From Lactarius indigo (taxonomy: Eukaryota > Basidiomycota > Agaricomycetes > Russulales > Russulaceae): DNA of 64,000 nt. Positions 1 to 11,197 of this stretch are shown in pieces. Each line of letters opens with the position of its first letter. The stretch's first letter is position 1. Position numbers and translations under genes: made by a program. The stretch covers positions 62,001 through 126,000 of the forward strand of contig JAFKAC010000131.1 of NCBI GenBank assembly GCA_025766275.1. The letters run 5' to 3'. Below the pieces are notes generated by a model. The model saw only the letters and a program-made list of their open reading frames with translations. It had not been told where the DNA came from and did not search any database.

Positions 1-1653
1 TCGCATTTGTCAAGAGCGCTCAAGATGTCGTGATTGTTTTGAGCTATGCAAAGGAGCACAACTTGCCCATTGCCATACGTGGTGGTGGACATAACCCCGC
101 CGGGGCTTCATCTATTGAGAATGGAATAGTAATCGACCTTTCTCGTCACTTATCGGGCGTGAGGGTAGATCCGGCCGCGAAGCTGGCATACGTCGGCGGT
201 GGCGCAATTTGGGAAACGGTCGACAAGGCTGCCATTGAGCACGGTTTGGCCACTGTTGGTGGGACCGTAAACCATGTAAGCAACCCAGAGATTGCTATCA
301 TGAGGCCTGATTTGTAGCTGATGGATGCTACCCCCGATTTGAAGACAGGAGTTGGAGGGTGTGTGATTTATCACTACCTCTGAACTTACCCTTATCCTTG
401 TTAGCCTTCTCCTCGGTGGGGGATATGGTTACCTGAGTGGCGAGCACGGGCTTGCGCTAGACAATCTAGCACGAGTAAGTTGCGCCACCAATACGCTTTA
501 TTGATCGCCTCACTAGCGCGCAGGCCACCATAGTTACGGCTCGTGGAGAAATCCTGACGGCCAGCACCACAGAAAATACGGACTTGTTTTGGGCAATTCG
601 TGGGGCAGGATGCAACTTTGGCGTCGTAACTGAGTTTGTGCTTCAGCTTCATCCACAACGGCGCACAGTTTTTGCAGGAATTACCGTGTATACGCCGCTA
701 GCGGTCCCCAAGGTAACTTCGGTGGTGACCGATTTCTGGAATGCAGGGTTGTCCAACAAGGAAGGCATCTTCTATGCTCAGTCAACGGACGCAGGCAATG
801 TGTGTGCCTCACATAGTTCAAGTTTTTCGGGCTCTGACAGCAGGTACACCGTAGCCCTTGACTCTAGTTCTTCTTTTCTGGAATGGTTCTGAGGAAGAAG
901 GGCGTGCCCACTTCAAACCTTTCTTTGATATCGGTAAGCATGGAATAAAATTCCCGGACGTAGGTTGAACGCTGTGATAGGCCCCGTCATGGACACTTGC
1001 AAGGAGATCCCTTACGAGGAACTCAATACCATACAGGTGAGTGCTCTCCCTTTACTGGCCCACCACCAGAGTCATCGTCTCCCCAGAATGACCGAGTCGT
1101 ACACGGAAAAAACTACTACATGAAAGGGGTTTTCTCCAGCGGGCTCCAAGCAGACGTAGCAGAAAAATTGGTGTCTCGCATTCCTCAACTCTCTGCACAA
1201 ACCGGCGTCAACTTTACCGTGTTGTATGAACTCATTCCGACGAACAAGATACTCACCGTACCGAACCATGCAACGGCCCATATCAGGGGATCCCGAATCA
1301 ATATTCTTATCATGGCTACATGGGACAACAAAGATACAAACGTTCTCGATACCATACGCAACACCGCAAATGAACTAGGTCAAATCCTCCTTTCAGGGGA
1401 AAAAATCATTCCAGAGTCGCTCAACGTCGGCTACGGAAATTATAGTAAGCATCGCGGGGAACGTATACGAAACTGTGCTCAGGTCCTTTTAGATCCAGAA
1501 TATATCGCTTCTGCTGCTGTGGGAAGATCTGGTTCCAATGTCGATGCGAGGGCCCTCTTCGGAGAAAATTACGCCAGACTTCAGAAGCTGAAACAGGAAT
1601 ATGACCCGGACCTGGTGTTTTTCAAGTGGTGTCCCATTACTCCTCAAGTCTGA
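1..1653 (+). CDS. FAD-linked oxidoreductase, BBE/6-hydroxynicotine oxidase-like (5' partial)
   Basis: Flavoprotein oxidase of the FAD_binding_4 plus C-terminal BBE domain family. The start lies outside the window. Visible in order: the FAD-attachment segment RGGGHNPAG around bases 75-105 (the His is the usual 8-alpha-histidyl FAD site), GGTVNH, a spliced TGVGG, then LLLGGGYGYLSGEHG, FWAIRGAGCNFGVVTEF, and the C-terminal YDPDLVFFKWCPI typical of the BBE domain. No Cys accompanies the His in the pyrophosphate-binding loop, so mono-covalent or non-covalent FAD is expected rather than the bicovalent form (inference). The gene has many introns: exon 1 ends at 275, a 14-nt microexon spans 345-358, and the next exon starts at 405. 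Later introns fall near 468-522, 799-855, 932-979 and 1036-1086. Substrate is unknown; fungal homologues are often secreted or belong to secondary metabolism. The family call is firm. Confidence 0.88.
345..358 (+). other. 14-nt microexon in the FAD-oxidoreductase gene
   Basis: Exon 1 ends with GTA AAC CAT at 275, followed by gtaag. The family consensus requires T-G-V-G-G before LLLGGGYG. Those codons occur at 345-358, preceded by an AG acceptor (343-344) and followed by a GT donor (359). The flanking introns are 69 nt (276-344) and 46 nt (359-404). The phases fit: the microexon ends with GG, completed by C at 405. Confidence 0.75.
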
Positions 1654-2558
1654 AGCCGAGTTAGTCCATTGAGCTGAAGAAGTCTCCTGGTTGTGTACGG
1701 AAATTCTGTCTGATTGTACGAAGAGAATACAAACACATGTGGCGTCTACTACACTGAAAAGGTTAGGAAATACGGACCCCCCTCTCTGCGTGAGATATGA
1801 TATATGATCTGCGAGTCAGAAACGTCGGAGACTTTCTGTGTTCATATTATTATGGGAAATGCAAAGCTATTTGACTATGCCACCTAATCCCACCACTTGC
1901 GTACTCACTAGCGCACATAGTGCTCACGTTCGGTGTGCGCTTGCGAGTAGTGCAGAAGCTTCTGGGAAACCCGGTGAGGGTGAGACGTCGACCTTGACAA
2001 TCGCACACATGTCTAAGATAGGTGCACCAAGTCATGACCCCCAGCGAAAAAAAATGCATCGAATGGGATACCAAGTGGGATACAATGCCAGACATAATAC
2101 TAGACCCAGTCTCAGAGTGGTAATTCAACCTAATGTTCGAGCTTCAAGGTCCATGGGAATTTGAGAGGGTCAGCCACTAGTGAATTGGACCAGCACTGAA
2201 TTCTGGAACCTGTGGCTTGGGTCATCAGCGCAGAATTTACTTTTTTGGCCCCAGGAAGATCATAGGTGATGGTTAGGAGGAACTCGTGAGAGCTGCATTA
2301 GGACATCGGCAAATTCCGGACCGGATAGCTTGACGGATCCTAGGCGTTGTGGGCGATATCTTGGAGCGTGAGCACCAGCACCGCAGCGAACCGCGGATAT
2401 CGAGCGTTACCCCACCATTCGAGCGCCGAGGCATCCTTCGTCCACAAAACTGGGCGAAATTCTCGGCTAAAGTCAACAATTGGACAAAAGACAAATTTCC
2501 TGCTTTTTGTTGTCACTGTCCCCGTCCACTTTCGTCTCATCTGTCGTTGGGTTCCAAA
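1654..2558. other. intergenic, no gene seen
   Basis: About 0.9 kb between the oxidoreductase stop and the F-box gene start. Reading frames are short and show no recognisable motif or convincing splice pattern. It probably holds the 3' end of the first gene and the promoter of the second. Confidence 0.5.
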
Positions 2559-4168
2559 ATGCTTAGCCGTGTCTCTTCGTACGACGATCTCGCAACATGG
2601 GAGGACTCGGTCTCCCATGCCATTCCCGTTATCGTCGTGGACCCTCTCGAGGATGCCGAAGACCCCGTTGACCCCACAGCTGTGTAAGTAGCATGGTCAT
2701 CTTCGTTCCTCCAGCGCCTTCACACCACATCTCATACAGTGACCCCCGACCGTCACTTCCAGAGGTGATGGAAATAGAGGAGAATATACTTTCCTTGCAG
2801 TCTCAGTTGGAGTCCCTCCAAGCTCGAAAGCTAAACTTGCTTGCGCGTAACGCGCTCATCAACCGCATCCCGCCGGAGCTCCTTTCCCGCATATTCGAAC
2901 TTGGCGTTTACGAATCCAACGAACTTTTGCCTGTTCTTTCTCTCGTCTCTCGCCTTTGGCGCTTAACAGCCCTCACAACACCTTCAATTTGGTCTTATAT
3001 TCGCCTTGATAACACCTGGGGTTACTCTCGACATACCTCATTCCTCCGCAAGCTCAAGGTCCACTTGGAGCGTTCACAAGATTGTAAATTTCTCTTGGAC
3101 ATAGATTGTCGCTACCTGGACATCGCCAATGAACTCTCCCAGATCATGTCCGAACTCGAACCCCACCTCCAACGCTGCTTCTCCTTCCGAATGTCCGTTC
3201 CTGACTGGCAATGCATGGAAATTGTGCGAAATACATCTCAGAAACTAGGGCCGACACTTGAAGATTTATATCTTCGCTTCGACCCTTCCGAATCCGAAGA
3301 GCAAGCGCCATTTGTCCTTCTTTCCCAACCTTGCCCACGATTGTCGACCATCACCCTCGAGCACGCACCCCTCATCTGCATCCGCACCGAGCTTCCATCC
3401 CTTCGCTGCCTTAACCTCATCCGTGAGCAGCGATATTCCTCCTCCACCCGGATAGGTCTATCCTTCAAAGAATTTCTCGACATCCTCAACGCCACCCCGA
3501 CGCTCGAAGAGCTTCGCATCCAATCGGCCCTCTTTCTTTTGGACGGATCCGATTTTGTTTTCAGATCTTCACCCGTCCCTCCGATCTTTCCAAATCTCAG
3601 GGTCCTCTCGTTTCATTACGTCGAATCCAACAACGTCGCCCTCTTCCTCGAGTCGGCACACTTCCCCGCTCTGCGGCGGCTGTCGGTGCAGATGGATACA
3701 TCAAACGACGAAAATACGCAATGGCTCGTGCGCATGGCTATGGACAGCGCAACGCGTTTCCCTCTCCTCCGCCAGCTCGACCTTCGTTCGTGCAACATCG
3801 ACGGCGTCGGCCTCGTCCCTTTCGTGCGCGCGTTACACCAGCTCCCAAACCTCACCGCGCTCGGGCTATCCAGCCCCCCCAGCGGTGTGCTCGGCCCTCG
3901 TCTGTTCGAGGTCCTCGCTACCGCGCCAGAGGCGAGCGACGCCGGTATCGCTGGCCGATGGCTCCTCCCACGGTTGCAAGCGCTCTGCGTGCAGAACTGC
4001 CGTGACATTTCGGGACACGAGCTGCTGCAGGTCGCATGGGCGCGGAATGCGGGCGGGGCGGCCGTTTCGCCTCTTCGCTACGTCAAGGTTGCGCAGTGTT
4101 ACGGGCTTGATCCCGAGACGCACGAGCAACTCTGCAGAGCCGTGACCACTGTCCGTGTGGTGCGGTAG
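2559..4168 (+). CDS. F-box protein with leucine-rich-repeat-like C-terminus
   Basis: Substrate-receptor type protein of SCF ubiquitin ligases (inference from the F-box). The start is ATG 2559 (MLSRVSSYDDLATWED). Exon 1 is 2559-2683, a 56-nt intron spans 2684-2739 (gtaagt...atacag), and exon 2 runs from 2740 to the stop. A short coiled-coil heptad segment (EIEENILSLQSQLESLQARK) precedes the F-box core, NRIPPELLSRIFELG...LPVLSLVSRLWRLTALTTPSIWS. The remainder, about 350 residues, has irregular leucine-rich units (LPNLTALGLSS, LPRLQALCVQNCRDISG) as in agaricomycete F-box/LRR proteins. These families are greatly expanded in mushrooms and their substrates are mostly unknown. Confidence 0.88.
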
Positions 4169-4683
4169 TAGTATCCGTAATAGAAGAAAACAGGAGGCAA
4201 TACAAGCGGAGAGCGTGAGCTCGTTTCATGGGACGGAAGCTCATTCTTATTCGACTGGCCGTTGGAATTAATTTTTTTCTGTTCCTCAATTCTGATCCCC
4301 CCTTCGTTTTCATGGACTCCGTTTGCATCTACCAAGCACATTTACATACGTTTTCGACTTCTCATCCTGAAGTTGGCCCCCTTTGTAACACCATGTACTC
4401 GCTTGTTGTTTCTTGTATTTCAGTTTCTCCTCGCCCAGACGCGAGCTAGCAAAATCCCGAGAGATCAGAAGAGCTGGTCAAATGCCGATGAGACAAACCA
4501 ATCCTTACATAGGTGTCGACTCGATTTAAAGCGAAGACTTGCCCCGAAAGATCTGACGACACGGATAGAACCTAGATTCTCTTGAAGAAACCGTACAGCG
4601 TGGTCGATAATACAAATCTCGTAAGGGTGTTTGCCGTAAGGTGAGATGGTCGGCTTCGACGGTGGATGGAGGTTCAAATTTAG
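4169..4683. other. convergent intergenic spacer
   Basis: This spacer separates the 3' end of the F-box gene (+) from the 3' end of the DNAJC17-like gene (-). Only short frames without motifs are seen. It probably holds both 3' UTRs. Confidence 0.5.
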
Positions 4684-6037
4684 TCACGCCTCACTGGCTT
4701 CCTTCTCTCGGATTTCGCGTTCTAAGCGCGCGCGCTCGGCTTGTCGCATGCGCATCAGCACCGCGGATTCGAAGTCGATGCCAGGAACGGAGTGCTGAGG
4801 TGTAGGTGCGAGCGGAGGAGCGTCGGACTGTGACGGCGGGCAAGTCAGTGGGTTTGCAAAAGAACGAAGAATGCGGAATACGTGCAAAGGACGTTGGGAA
4901 AGAAGAGAATTGGGACTCAGCAGTTGATTGGCCACCTGGCGCGCCATTCGTACCAGCCTCAGCGAGAGAGGGAGTGGGCACGCCGTTGCTGCCACGCTTA
5001 TCTTCACCTGGGGCTTTACGCCCCTCTTTCAGCTTGAGCATCCGTTTCGACCAACTCCAGACAGCGGGCTCGGAGCCGCCCACCCACTTGATGTCGAAAT
5101 GCTCGAGGCCGCGATCGACGCGCCCAGATGCGCACACTGCGGCATGAGCGTCCGCTATTTTGCCGAATCGAACAGCCGCAGTGGCGTGCTTGGGGGGTTT
5201 GTGTTCTGCCTTTTTGGGGGGCTTCATGGAGAGCACGATGTCGTCCTTGTCTACGGGTCCGAACGTAGAAGTCATAAACGCGTGCAGGGAATCCACGGTC
5301 GTCAAGTGGGAATACTGGGCGAGCGGGTACCGGAGACGGACGGTGGTGTCATGTTCGCCTGCGAGGAGGCTTGTGCGTGAACGGACACGTAGGAAAGAAA
5401 CGACAATGGGTTACGCACCAAGTGGCGGAGGATCGAGTTCTTCCTGTGCGGTCTTCTCTGCGAGTTCGGCCTCTTTCTGCTGACGCAGCAATTCTGCCTG
5501 ACGTTCCTCCACCATTCGTCTGCCGGCATCCCGAATTTCTTCGGCCTCCTGCGCGTATTTCTGCCGTTTTGACGCCTCTGCTGATTTCGCTTTCTTGTCC
5601 GCCTGTTCTGCCTGTTCTAGCTCCTCCAGCATGGCCTTCCGCTTCTTGTCAAAGTTAGCGTAGCGTTGCTTGCGTGCTTTTTGTATACGAAGCTTGGCGT
5701 CCAAGGCCATCCTTCGCAGAGGGTCAAGCAGAAGCTCATACGCCTGGGTGAGCTCATGGAACAGACGCGCTGCAAGGAGAAAGAGAAAGACCGATCAGCG
5801 AAATGGGACGTGGTCTTGGGAGAGTGGGTATATAAATACCTGCATCTTTGAGATGAGGATTCTGGGCGCAGAGAATAATCAGTTGGCGAACCACCATCGG
5901 AGCCAAAGCAGACGACATACTCTATCAGGATGTGTCTTGAGCGAGCGCTGTCGAAAACCCTTCTTGATGTCCGCGTCCGTTGCGTCCTCACCGACGCCGA
6001 CGATCTCATAGGCGTTCTGGTCGTCGTTCTCGGTCAT
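4684..6037 (-). CDS. DNAJC17/Cwf23-type J-domain protein with RRM
   Basis: J-domain co-chaperone of the spliceosome-associated DNAJC17/Cwf23 type. The start ATG at 6037 opens MTENDDQNAYEIVGVGED. The J domain carries the HPD motif (SLKTHPDR), split by an intron, followed by ARLFHELTQAYELLLDP. A long Lys/Glu/Ala-rich helical linker (KARKQRYANFDKKRKAMLEEL onward) follows. An RRM-like region then contains TTVRLRYPL, KHATAAVRFGKIADAHAAV and FDIKWVGG. The C-terminus is FESAVLMRMRQAERARLE, the usual end of the family. The order J domain, charged linker, RRM matches human DNAJC17. I place introns after HPDR, after LKDA, between PPPLGA and the RRM, and before the last exon. It is divergent from SmD1, with 153 bp between the starts. 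Confidence 0.88.
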
Positions 6038-6190
6038 GATTGTTTAATTTGTGAATTATAGTAGCGCGACAAGTCACTTGCCAGTCACCACGCCCCACAC
6101 ATTCCAACTCCGCTTTACTGCCTTTGCCCGTCGCGCTCGACAGCGACAACGGCCCTGTACTCCCTTGTAATTTCTTGAGCTCTATCAACC
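6038..6190. promoter_or_regulatory. 153-bp bidirectional promoter region
   Basis: The start codons of the DNAJC17-like gene (-) and the SmD1 gene (+) are separated by only 153 bp, so both promoters and both 5' UTRs must share this stretch. No clear TATA box is seen. Confidence 0.6.
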
Positions 6191-6725
6191 ATGAAGCTTG
6201 TTCGGTAAGCATTCACGACTCATGTTAGCAATGTTGTGAATCCCAAGAGCATTCCCCGTTTCTTTCCTCGTGCTAAGCGATGAAGAGATCACTGACGGCG
6301 ATATCTCAGGTTTTTGATGAAGTTGAATAATGAGACTGTAACAATCGAGCTCAAAAACGGATCGGTCGTGCACGGAACGATCACAGGTACGTTGAGCGTC
6401 CGTTTGCGCTGCCGCTCCCACCGCTCACCTGAACACCCTGTTAGGAGTCGATATGCAGATGAATACACACTTAAAAACGGTCAAGATGACAACGCGGAAC
6501 CGTGACCCCGTTTCTCTCGATTCCCTGTCGATTCGCGGCAACAACATCCGGTATTTTGTTCTCCCCGACTCGCTCCCACTCGATACACTCCTCGTGGACG
6601 ACGCTCCCAAGCCAAAGAACCGCAAAAAGGACGATGCGCGTGGTCGGGGACGCGGTCGCGGTGGTGCTGACCGCGGCGGCGGTCGTGGTCGTGGTCGTGG
6701 TAGAGGCCGGGGGCGTGGCTTTTGA
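6191..6725 (+). CDS. Small nuclear ribonucleoprotein Sm D1
   Basis: Core Sm-ring protein of U1, U2, U4 and U5 snRNPs. Three exons: 6191-6204, 6310-6386 and 6445-6725. The spliced protein begins [20 protein letters not shown]. It carries Sm motif 1 ([20 protein letters not shown]) and Sm motif 2 ([18 protein letters not shown]). The C-terminal tail is rich in Gly-Arg repeats (about residues 95-123), the usual target of symmetric dimethylation in SmD1. Length of about 123 residues is normal. The first exon encodes only four complete codons plus two bases. Identification is essentially certain. Confidence 0.97.
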
Positions 6726-6922
6726 ACACGTCGTGCCGAATGTGCGTGCAGCCTTCTGTAAACACCGTACATCGATCGCTCTTAGGCACAAAATATCTGG
6801 TCATGCGCCGATCAAAATAATGTATCATTTCTTGTCGTGTTATCGCTGCACAAACTTCAATGTGGCTATTTTTTGTCTAGTAGGTTTTCTTCTGCATGAC
6901 GAGGATAACAACAGATAGTCCT

Positions 6923-8430
6923 CTATCGTCTCGTCTTGAATATGGCCCGAGCTACGAGCAACCCTATAATACCGACAGACCCCCACGCCCTGAGCGACCT
7001 AGTGACCGGATTCCCTGTCTCATCTGAGAAAGTTTGTAGAACCTCGGCGAGCTCATGTACGAGTAGAGGGCTATTTTCTATCGAGTCGGTTGCTGCGTCG
7101 GGCGAGTCCGGTGTGCGAGGGTAATGTTCTGTAGGACTGTCAGTGATGACTTCAGCGTGAGCTACGCCGCCAAAAAAGTCCGTGATCAGCGTTTGCTCCA
7201 GCGGTCGGTGGAATAAATCAGATCGAACGCCAGGATGCGAACGAATGGCCACCGGATCGTAATTATCGAACTATGCATGTACCGCGGCGTGAGCAAGAAA
7301 TCCGCATGCAAAGCATGAAGCTGGGCCTCAGACGCACCAGGTCCTTCATGCTTGTTGTGCTGGTCTTGTTGATGCCCTCCAAATACTCGAGGACAAAGTG
7401 TGTGTAGCTGTCGATGACTGAGACGCCGACATCCTCATCGTTCTCGTACTACAACGGATGTCAACTTCATAGGGTGGTGAGGGTCAACGAATTACCGAGT
7501 AAGAATTCTCGCCGAGTTGTGAAGAGCCTGTCGCAAGGATGTTGGGGGAGTAAAACTTGGAGTACATAGTGTTGGCCTGACATGTATCAATCATGAAGAA
7601 GATCTCATTGTATCTTCCAAGAAGCTGTCCGTGAGGTCCATGTCCATGATTAATTGAAAAGCCGCACCTCTTCTTTTGCCACATTTGTTCGAACGCATCA
7701 GCGATGTCGAACGCACTGATCTCCTCGCTGTCCTGAAACTTCAAGAACTCATCCCCGCCGTGGCCCGTCATGTACACGAATATATTCGAGCGGTCGTCCG
7801 TGAGCAGGCGTTTTGACCGTGGAACGGAAGGCTCCACGCGACCTATTTAGCAGGTCAGTGGATTTTTAGGAAAGAAAAGCGGAACGAACCAGTCAGCAGA
7901 CGTATAAAATTCTCCACCGTGACTTCATACCCGCGATAGTCAACTTCGATATTCTCGCCATAGAGGTCGAGTGCGTGCCCGCGGTTTGCGAACACGCAGC
8001 CTGGGAAATGGTTGCGCGAATTGCAGGCCGCATCATCGGCGAGCATAAGGATGATGTTCGAGTCGGGTATACCGAGACGTTTCACGGTGCGATACCTGGC
8101 AACGATTAAGTTGGTTCGTTGTCGGTATTGGGGAATCTATTCGAGAGACGCGCACATTCCTAACGCATTTGCCATATGCTACCTTCGAAGTTAAGCCACT
8201 AAACGCGCACTCAGTAGGCCAGTTCTACATACGCGGTAATTGAACCAATATCGAGATGCGCAAACAAGCACCGCCCAGTTGTTTGTGTGAGCGGACTCGG
8301 GTACTGCAGGGGCATTGCGAGTGAAAAAGTGGTGCACAGCGGCTTCTCCTGTATTAGTGTTTGTGGACTTGACGTGGAGGGAAAGGCATAGGAAGAAGAA
8401 GACGAGGGTGGAGAGCGGGAAAGGGTGCAT
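6923..8430 (-). CDS. GPI8: GPI-anchor transamidase catalytic subunit (GPI8/PIG-K)
   Basis: Cysteine peptidase of family C13 that cleaves the C-terminal signal of proproteins and attaches the GPI anchor in the ER. The start is ATG 8430, followed by a hydrophobic signal sequence ([17 protein letters not shown]). Catalytic His lies in [13 protein letters not shown] and catalytic Cys in [14 protein letters not shown]. Other family signatures are [29 protein letters not shown] and LITDFFGGV. The C-terminal membrane segment is [17 protein letters not shown], followed by a short basic tail. There are several short introns; splicing at WQKKR/YNEIFF removes a 45-nt intron, and [18 protein letters not shown] restores the consensus near 7260-7340. 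Both catalytic residues are intact, so an active enzyme is expected. Confidence 0.95.
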
Positions 8431-8621
8431 TGCGACTGCTGCTATGAGAGCATGCTCTTGTCTAACCTGTCACCGCGCGATCACCAAATATGGGCGCTGC
8501 TTGGGCTTCAGGACCTTGCGACCGACACGAAACCATGTCATACGGTCAGATGAGTGGAAGAACAGAAAGCTTTCACAACACTAAAAGTAAGGTACATGTA
8601 ACCCAACAAGTGCGATAACCA

Positions 8622-9923
8622 TCAGCCCCATTGCTGCCTCCCCGGTCCTGACTTGAGTTGTTCAATACTGCTCGCACCCAACCGGCTCTTGCGAGGGGGC
8701 GCACTCGGGGCAGCCCTTGGGTAGTGCTGGATATAGGGATTGTTCACGTCCGAGCGCATACCTGAGACTCGTTGCGGAGCTGATGCCGTCGCAGAGGCAA
8801 AATCGATTCGTGCACGCTTGTTTGAAGAAGATTGTGTCGATTCTTGCTGCTCTGATCGAGCCTTTTGGTGCGCAGCTTTGAATTATGCAGCGATGGAGGC
8901 AAACGATGACACGTCATGGGCGTTCGTGCGGAAGGCATCAAGGTTTGTTCGAGAAAAGCACAGGGATCATACAGCAAAGCGATGAGACGTGGAGAACGTC
9001 CCACGAGCGAAGTTGACGGCAGCGTATTCAGGCCAAATCCAAGTGAGACCGGAAGATGCAGACGGACCGATTTTATCAGCGAACCACTCTTCCTGGACAT
9101 CGTGTGGATCCCAAATGTCCCTTGGGAAGTTCGTTGTACGTTCGTCGACGTCGGCAAACTCGACGAGTTTCGCATAGAGGTGTGGATTGCGGAAAGAGCG
9201 ATTGGACATGAGCGAGTCGTTGAAATGCTTTGGTTGTTCTGGATCTTGCTTCAAGGCGTGGAATTGTGCTAGCTTCGCCTGCGGAGCACAGGTGTAAGGA
9301 ACGCTGATAAAAATTGAGGTAATTCAAACTAATACTTCGATAGCAGGTTCGCAAGATTCTGCGGATGCTGGAGGGATTCCCCAGTCCGGTACACCGGGAA
9401 TTGGGGGTGGTCTGAGGAGGTCGCGAATCTTCGATAATTCTGACGGATCGCCGGACTTGTCATCAGAGGGGGTGGAAGAGGTCGACGCTTCGGCCTGTGT
9501 GGCCGCGGACGACGTCGGCTCTACATCCTCGACCGACCTTGAACGGGGATGAGGCTTGGAGTGAACGGGACGACGGATGATAATTTGCGGTTTAGTAATG
9601 GGGGTGAGGCGTCGAGCTCAAGTTCATAAGGGTTGGTGTTGAGAAGAGAGGACGAAAATAGGTTTGACGTACCTTCTGTAGGTGCACCATTGCCTGACTT
9701 TAGTACGGATTCCTGACGCCAAGAGGGGGAACAGCGAGCCAAAGGGAAACGGCGACAGCAAGGCGAGAAATGATGACTCTCACATTGTCAGCTTTCGAAG
9801 CAGTGGGGGCCACGTTGGGGGTTTCGGAATCACTTTGTGAGTCGTCGCCGTCGTACGATACAAGACCTGCGTTTAAGATGAGACGAAGTGTGCCAGAATA
9901 AAATATGACAATTTACCGTGCAT
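8622..9923 (-). CDS. SAP30BP/HCNGP-like nuclear protein
   Basis: Homologue of HCNGP/SAP30-binding protein, a nuclear factor that in animals is linked to transcriptional repression and splicing. The start ATG at 9923 gives MHG, spliced to [14 protein letters not shown], the typical family N-terminus. The HCNGP core follows: [39 protein letters not shown], then [18 protein letters not shown]. The C-terminus is basic and Ser-rich, ending in [11 protein letters not shown]. The middle region is acidic and proline-rich ([18 protein letters not shown]). Four to five short introns are needed. It is divergent from BUD13 with 107 bp between starts. Confidence 0.85.
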
Positions 9924-10030
9924 GGTCGTTGTCTTGGTCTATAGCTGAGGCTTAACCCGCGAACGGCCAGGTCGGGTCGAGTACATGCAATACACGTGAC
10001 CAACTACCGACGTTGAACACGACCACCATC
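9924..10030. promoter_or_regulatory. 107-bp bidirectional promoter region
   Basis: Only 107 bp separate the start codons of the SAP30BP-like gene (-) and BUD13 (+), so the two must share promoter sequence. It contains an E-box-like cacgtgac near 9992. Confidence 0.55.
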
Positions 10031-11078
10031 ATGTCCTCGATGCAAGCCTATTTGGCAGAAAGGTACATGTCTGGCCCCAAGGCCGATGCTATACTATCCC
10101 GTACGACTCACAAGAAGAAGAAAAAGCGCAATCCTGATCTCGGGTCCACTTCTGCGAGTGCAACAATTGTGGATGAAGACGCAGGCTGGAGTGGTGTGGC
10201 AATTTCTGTAGAGGCCAATGACGACGACGACACCGAGGCAATTGTCGCATCCGACCGTGCTTTCAAGAAACGTCGTGTGGAGCCTGGCGAGGGAGGTTCA
10301 GGTTGGGCAACGATCCGAGAACCTACTCCCCCACCGGCAGCGGACGAGCAGCCCGTCGTGGTCTCCACGGAGGGGGACGATGTATTCCGCGGTGGTCTAA
10401 TGACGAAGAAGCAGCTACGTACACAGCTCCCTTCGGCCCATGATCAACGACGAGAAGAAGAGGACCCTGCGGCCTTAGCTGCCGCACAGGAAACAGTGTA
10501 CCGCGATGCCTCGGGTAGGAAGATAGACATGAAACTAGAGAGGGCCGAAGCGGCACGCAAGAAACGTGAACGTGAAGAACGCGAGGCGCAGAAGATGGAG
10601 TGGGGTAAAGGTCTCGTGCAGCGAGACGACGCCGAAAAACGAAAAGAGGAAGAAGAACGTATACGACAGCGCGGTTTCGCAAGGTATGTCGATGACGAAG
10701 AATTAAACCGCGCGCAGAAGGAGCAGGAGCGATGGAACGACCCCGCCGCGGCGTTTATGACGGTGCGCTCCCCTTGCAACCTCAGACACGACTCAGCTTT
10801 GTGCTGACACCTCTTGGCACCAACAGAAACAGAGAACAAAGGGCGTTAGGAAGCCCGAATACACGGGGCCGCCGCCACCCCCAAATCGGTTTGGAATCAA
10901 ACCAGGGTATAGGTGGGATGGCGTGGGTGCGTTGATTGCATATTTTCCAGCCACCCCTCAGTGCTGAATCCATATCACAGATCGAGGGAACGGGTTCGAG
11001 AAAAAGTACTTTCAGAAGCAAAACGAACGCAGACGTACTGGAGCGCAGAGTCATGAGTGGAGTGTCGAGGACATGTAG
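10031..11078 (+). CDS. BUD13: Pre-mRNA-splicing factor BUD13/CWC26 (RES complex)
   Basis: Subunit of the RES (retention and splicing) complex of the activated spliceosome. The start is ATG 10031 ([19 protein letters not shown]). Family features in order: a Lys-rich block ([11 protein letters not shown]), VDEDAGWSG, the [20 protein letters not shown] box, a long charged helix, then [20 protein letters not shown] and [16 protein letters not shown], ending HEWSVEDM, the classical BUD13 C-terminus. Two introns: one after AAAFMT (about 10760-10824) and one of about 52 nt after RWDGV, whose removal gives GVDRGNG. The first spliced exon is very rich in Arg/Glu/Lys. Confidence 0.95.
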
Positions 11079-11197
11079 GTCCGTAGGCGACCGATGGCAC
11101 CCGTCATGTGGTACAGAGTTGAACCGTACGTCCTCTTAGAATTCAGGTCGAAGTGGTGCTGAGCGTGGGATGCAGTGATCATACCCGCATTTTAATA

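Noticed and set aside
6502..6918. Val/Ala-rich plus-strand frame over the end of SmD1
   Set aside because: Shadow of the Gly-Arg repeat codons of SmD1 in another frame.
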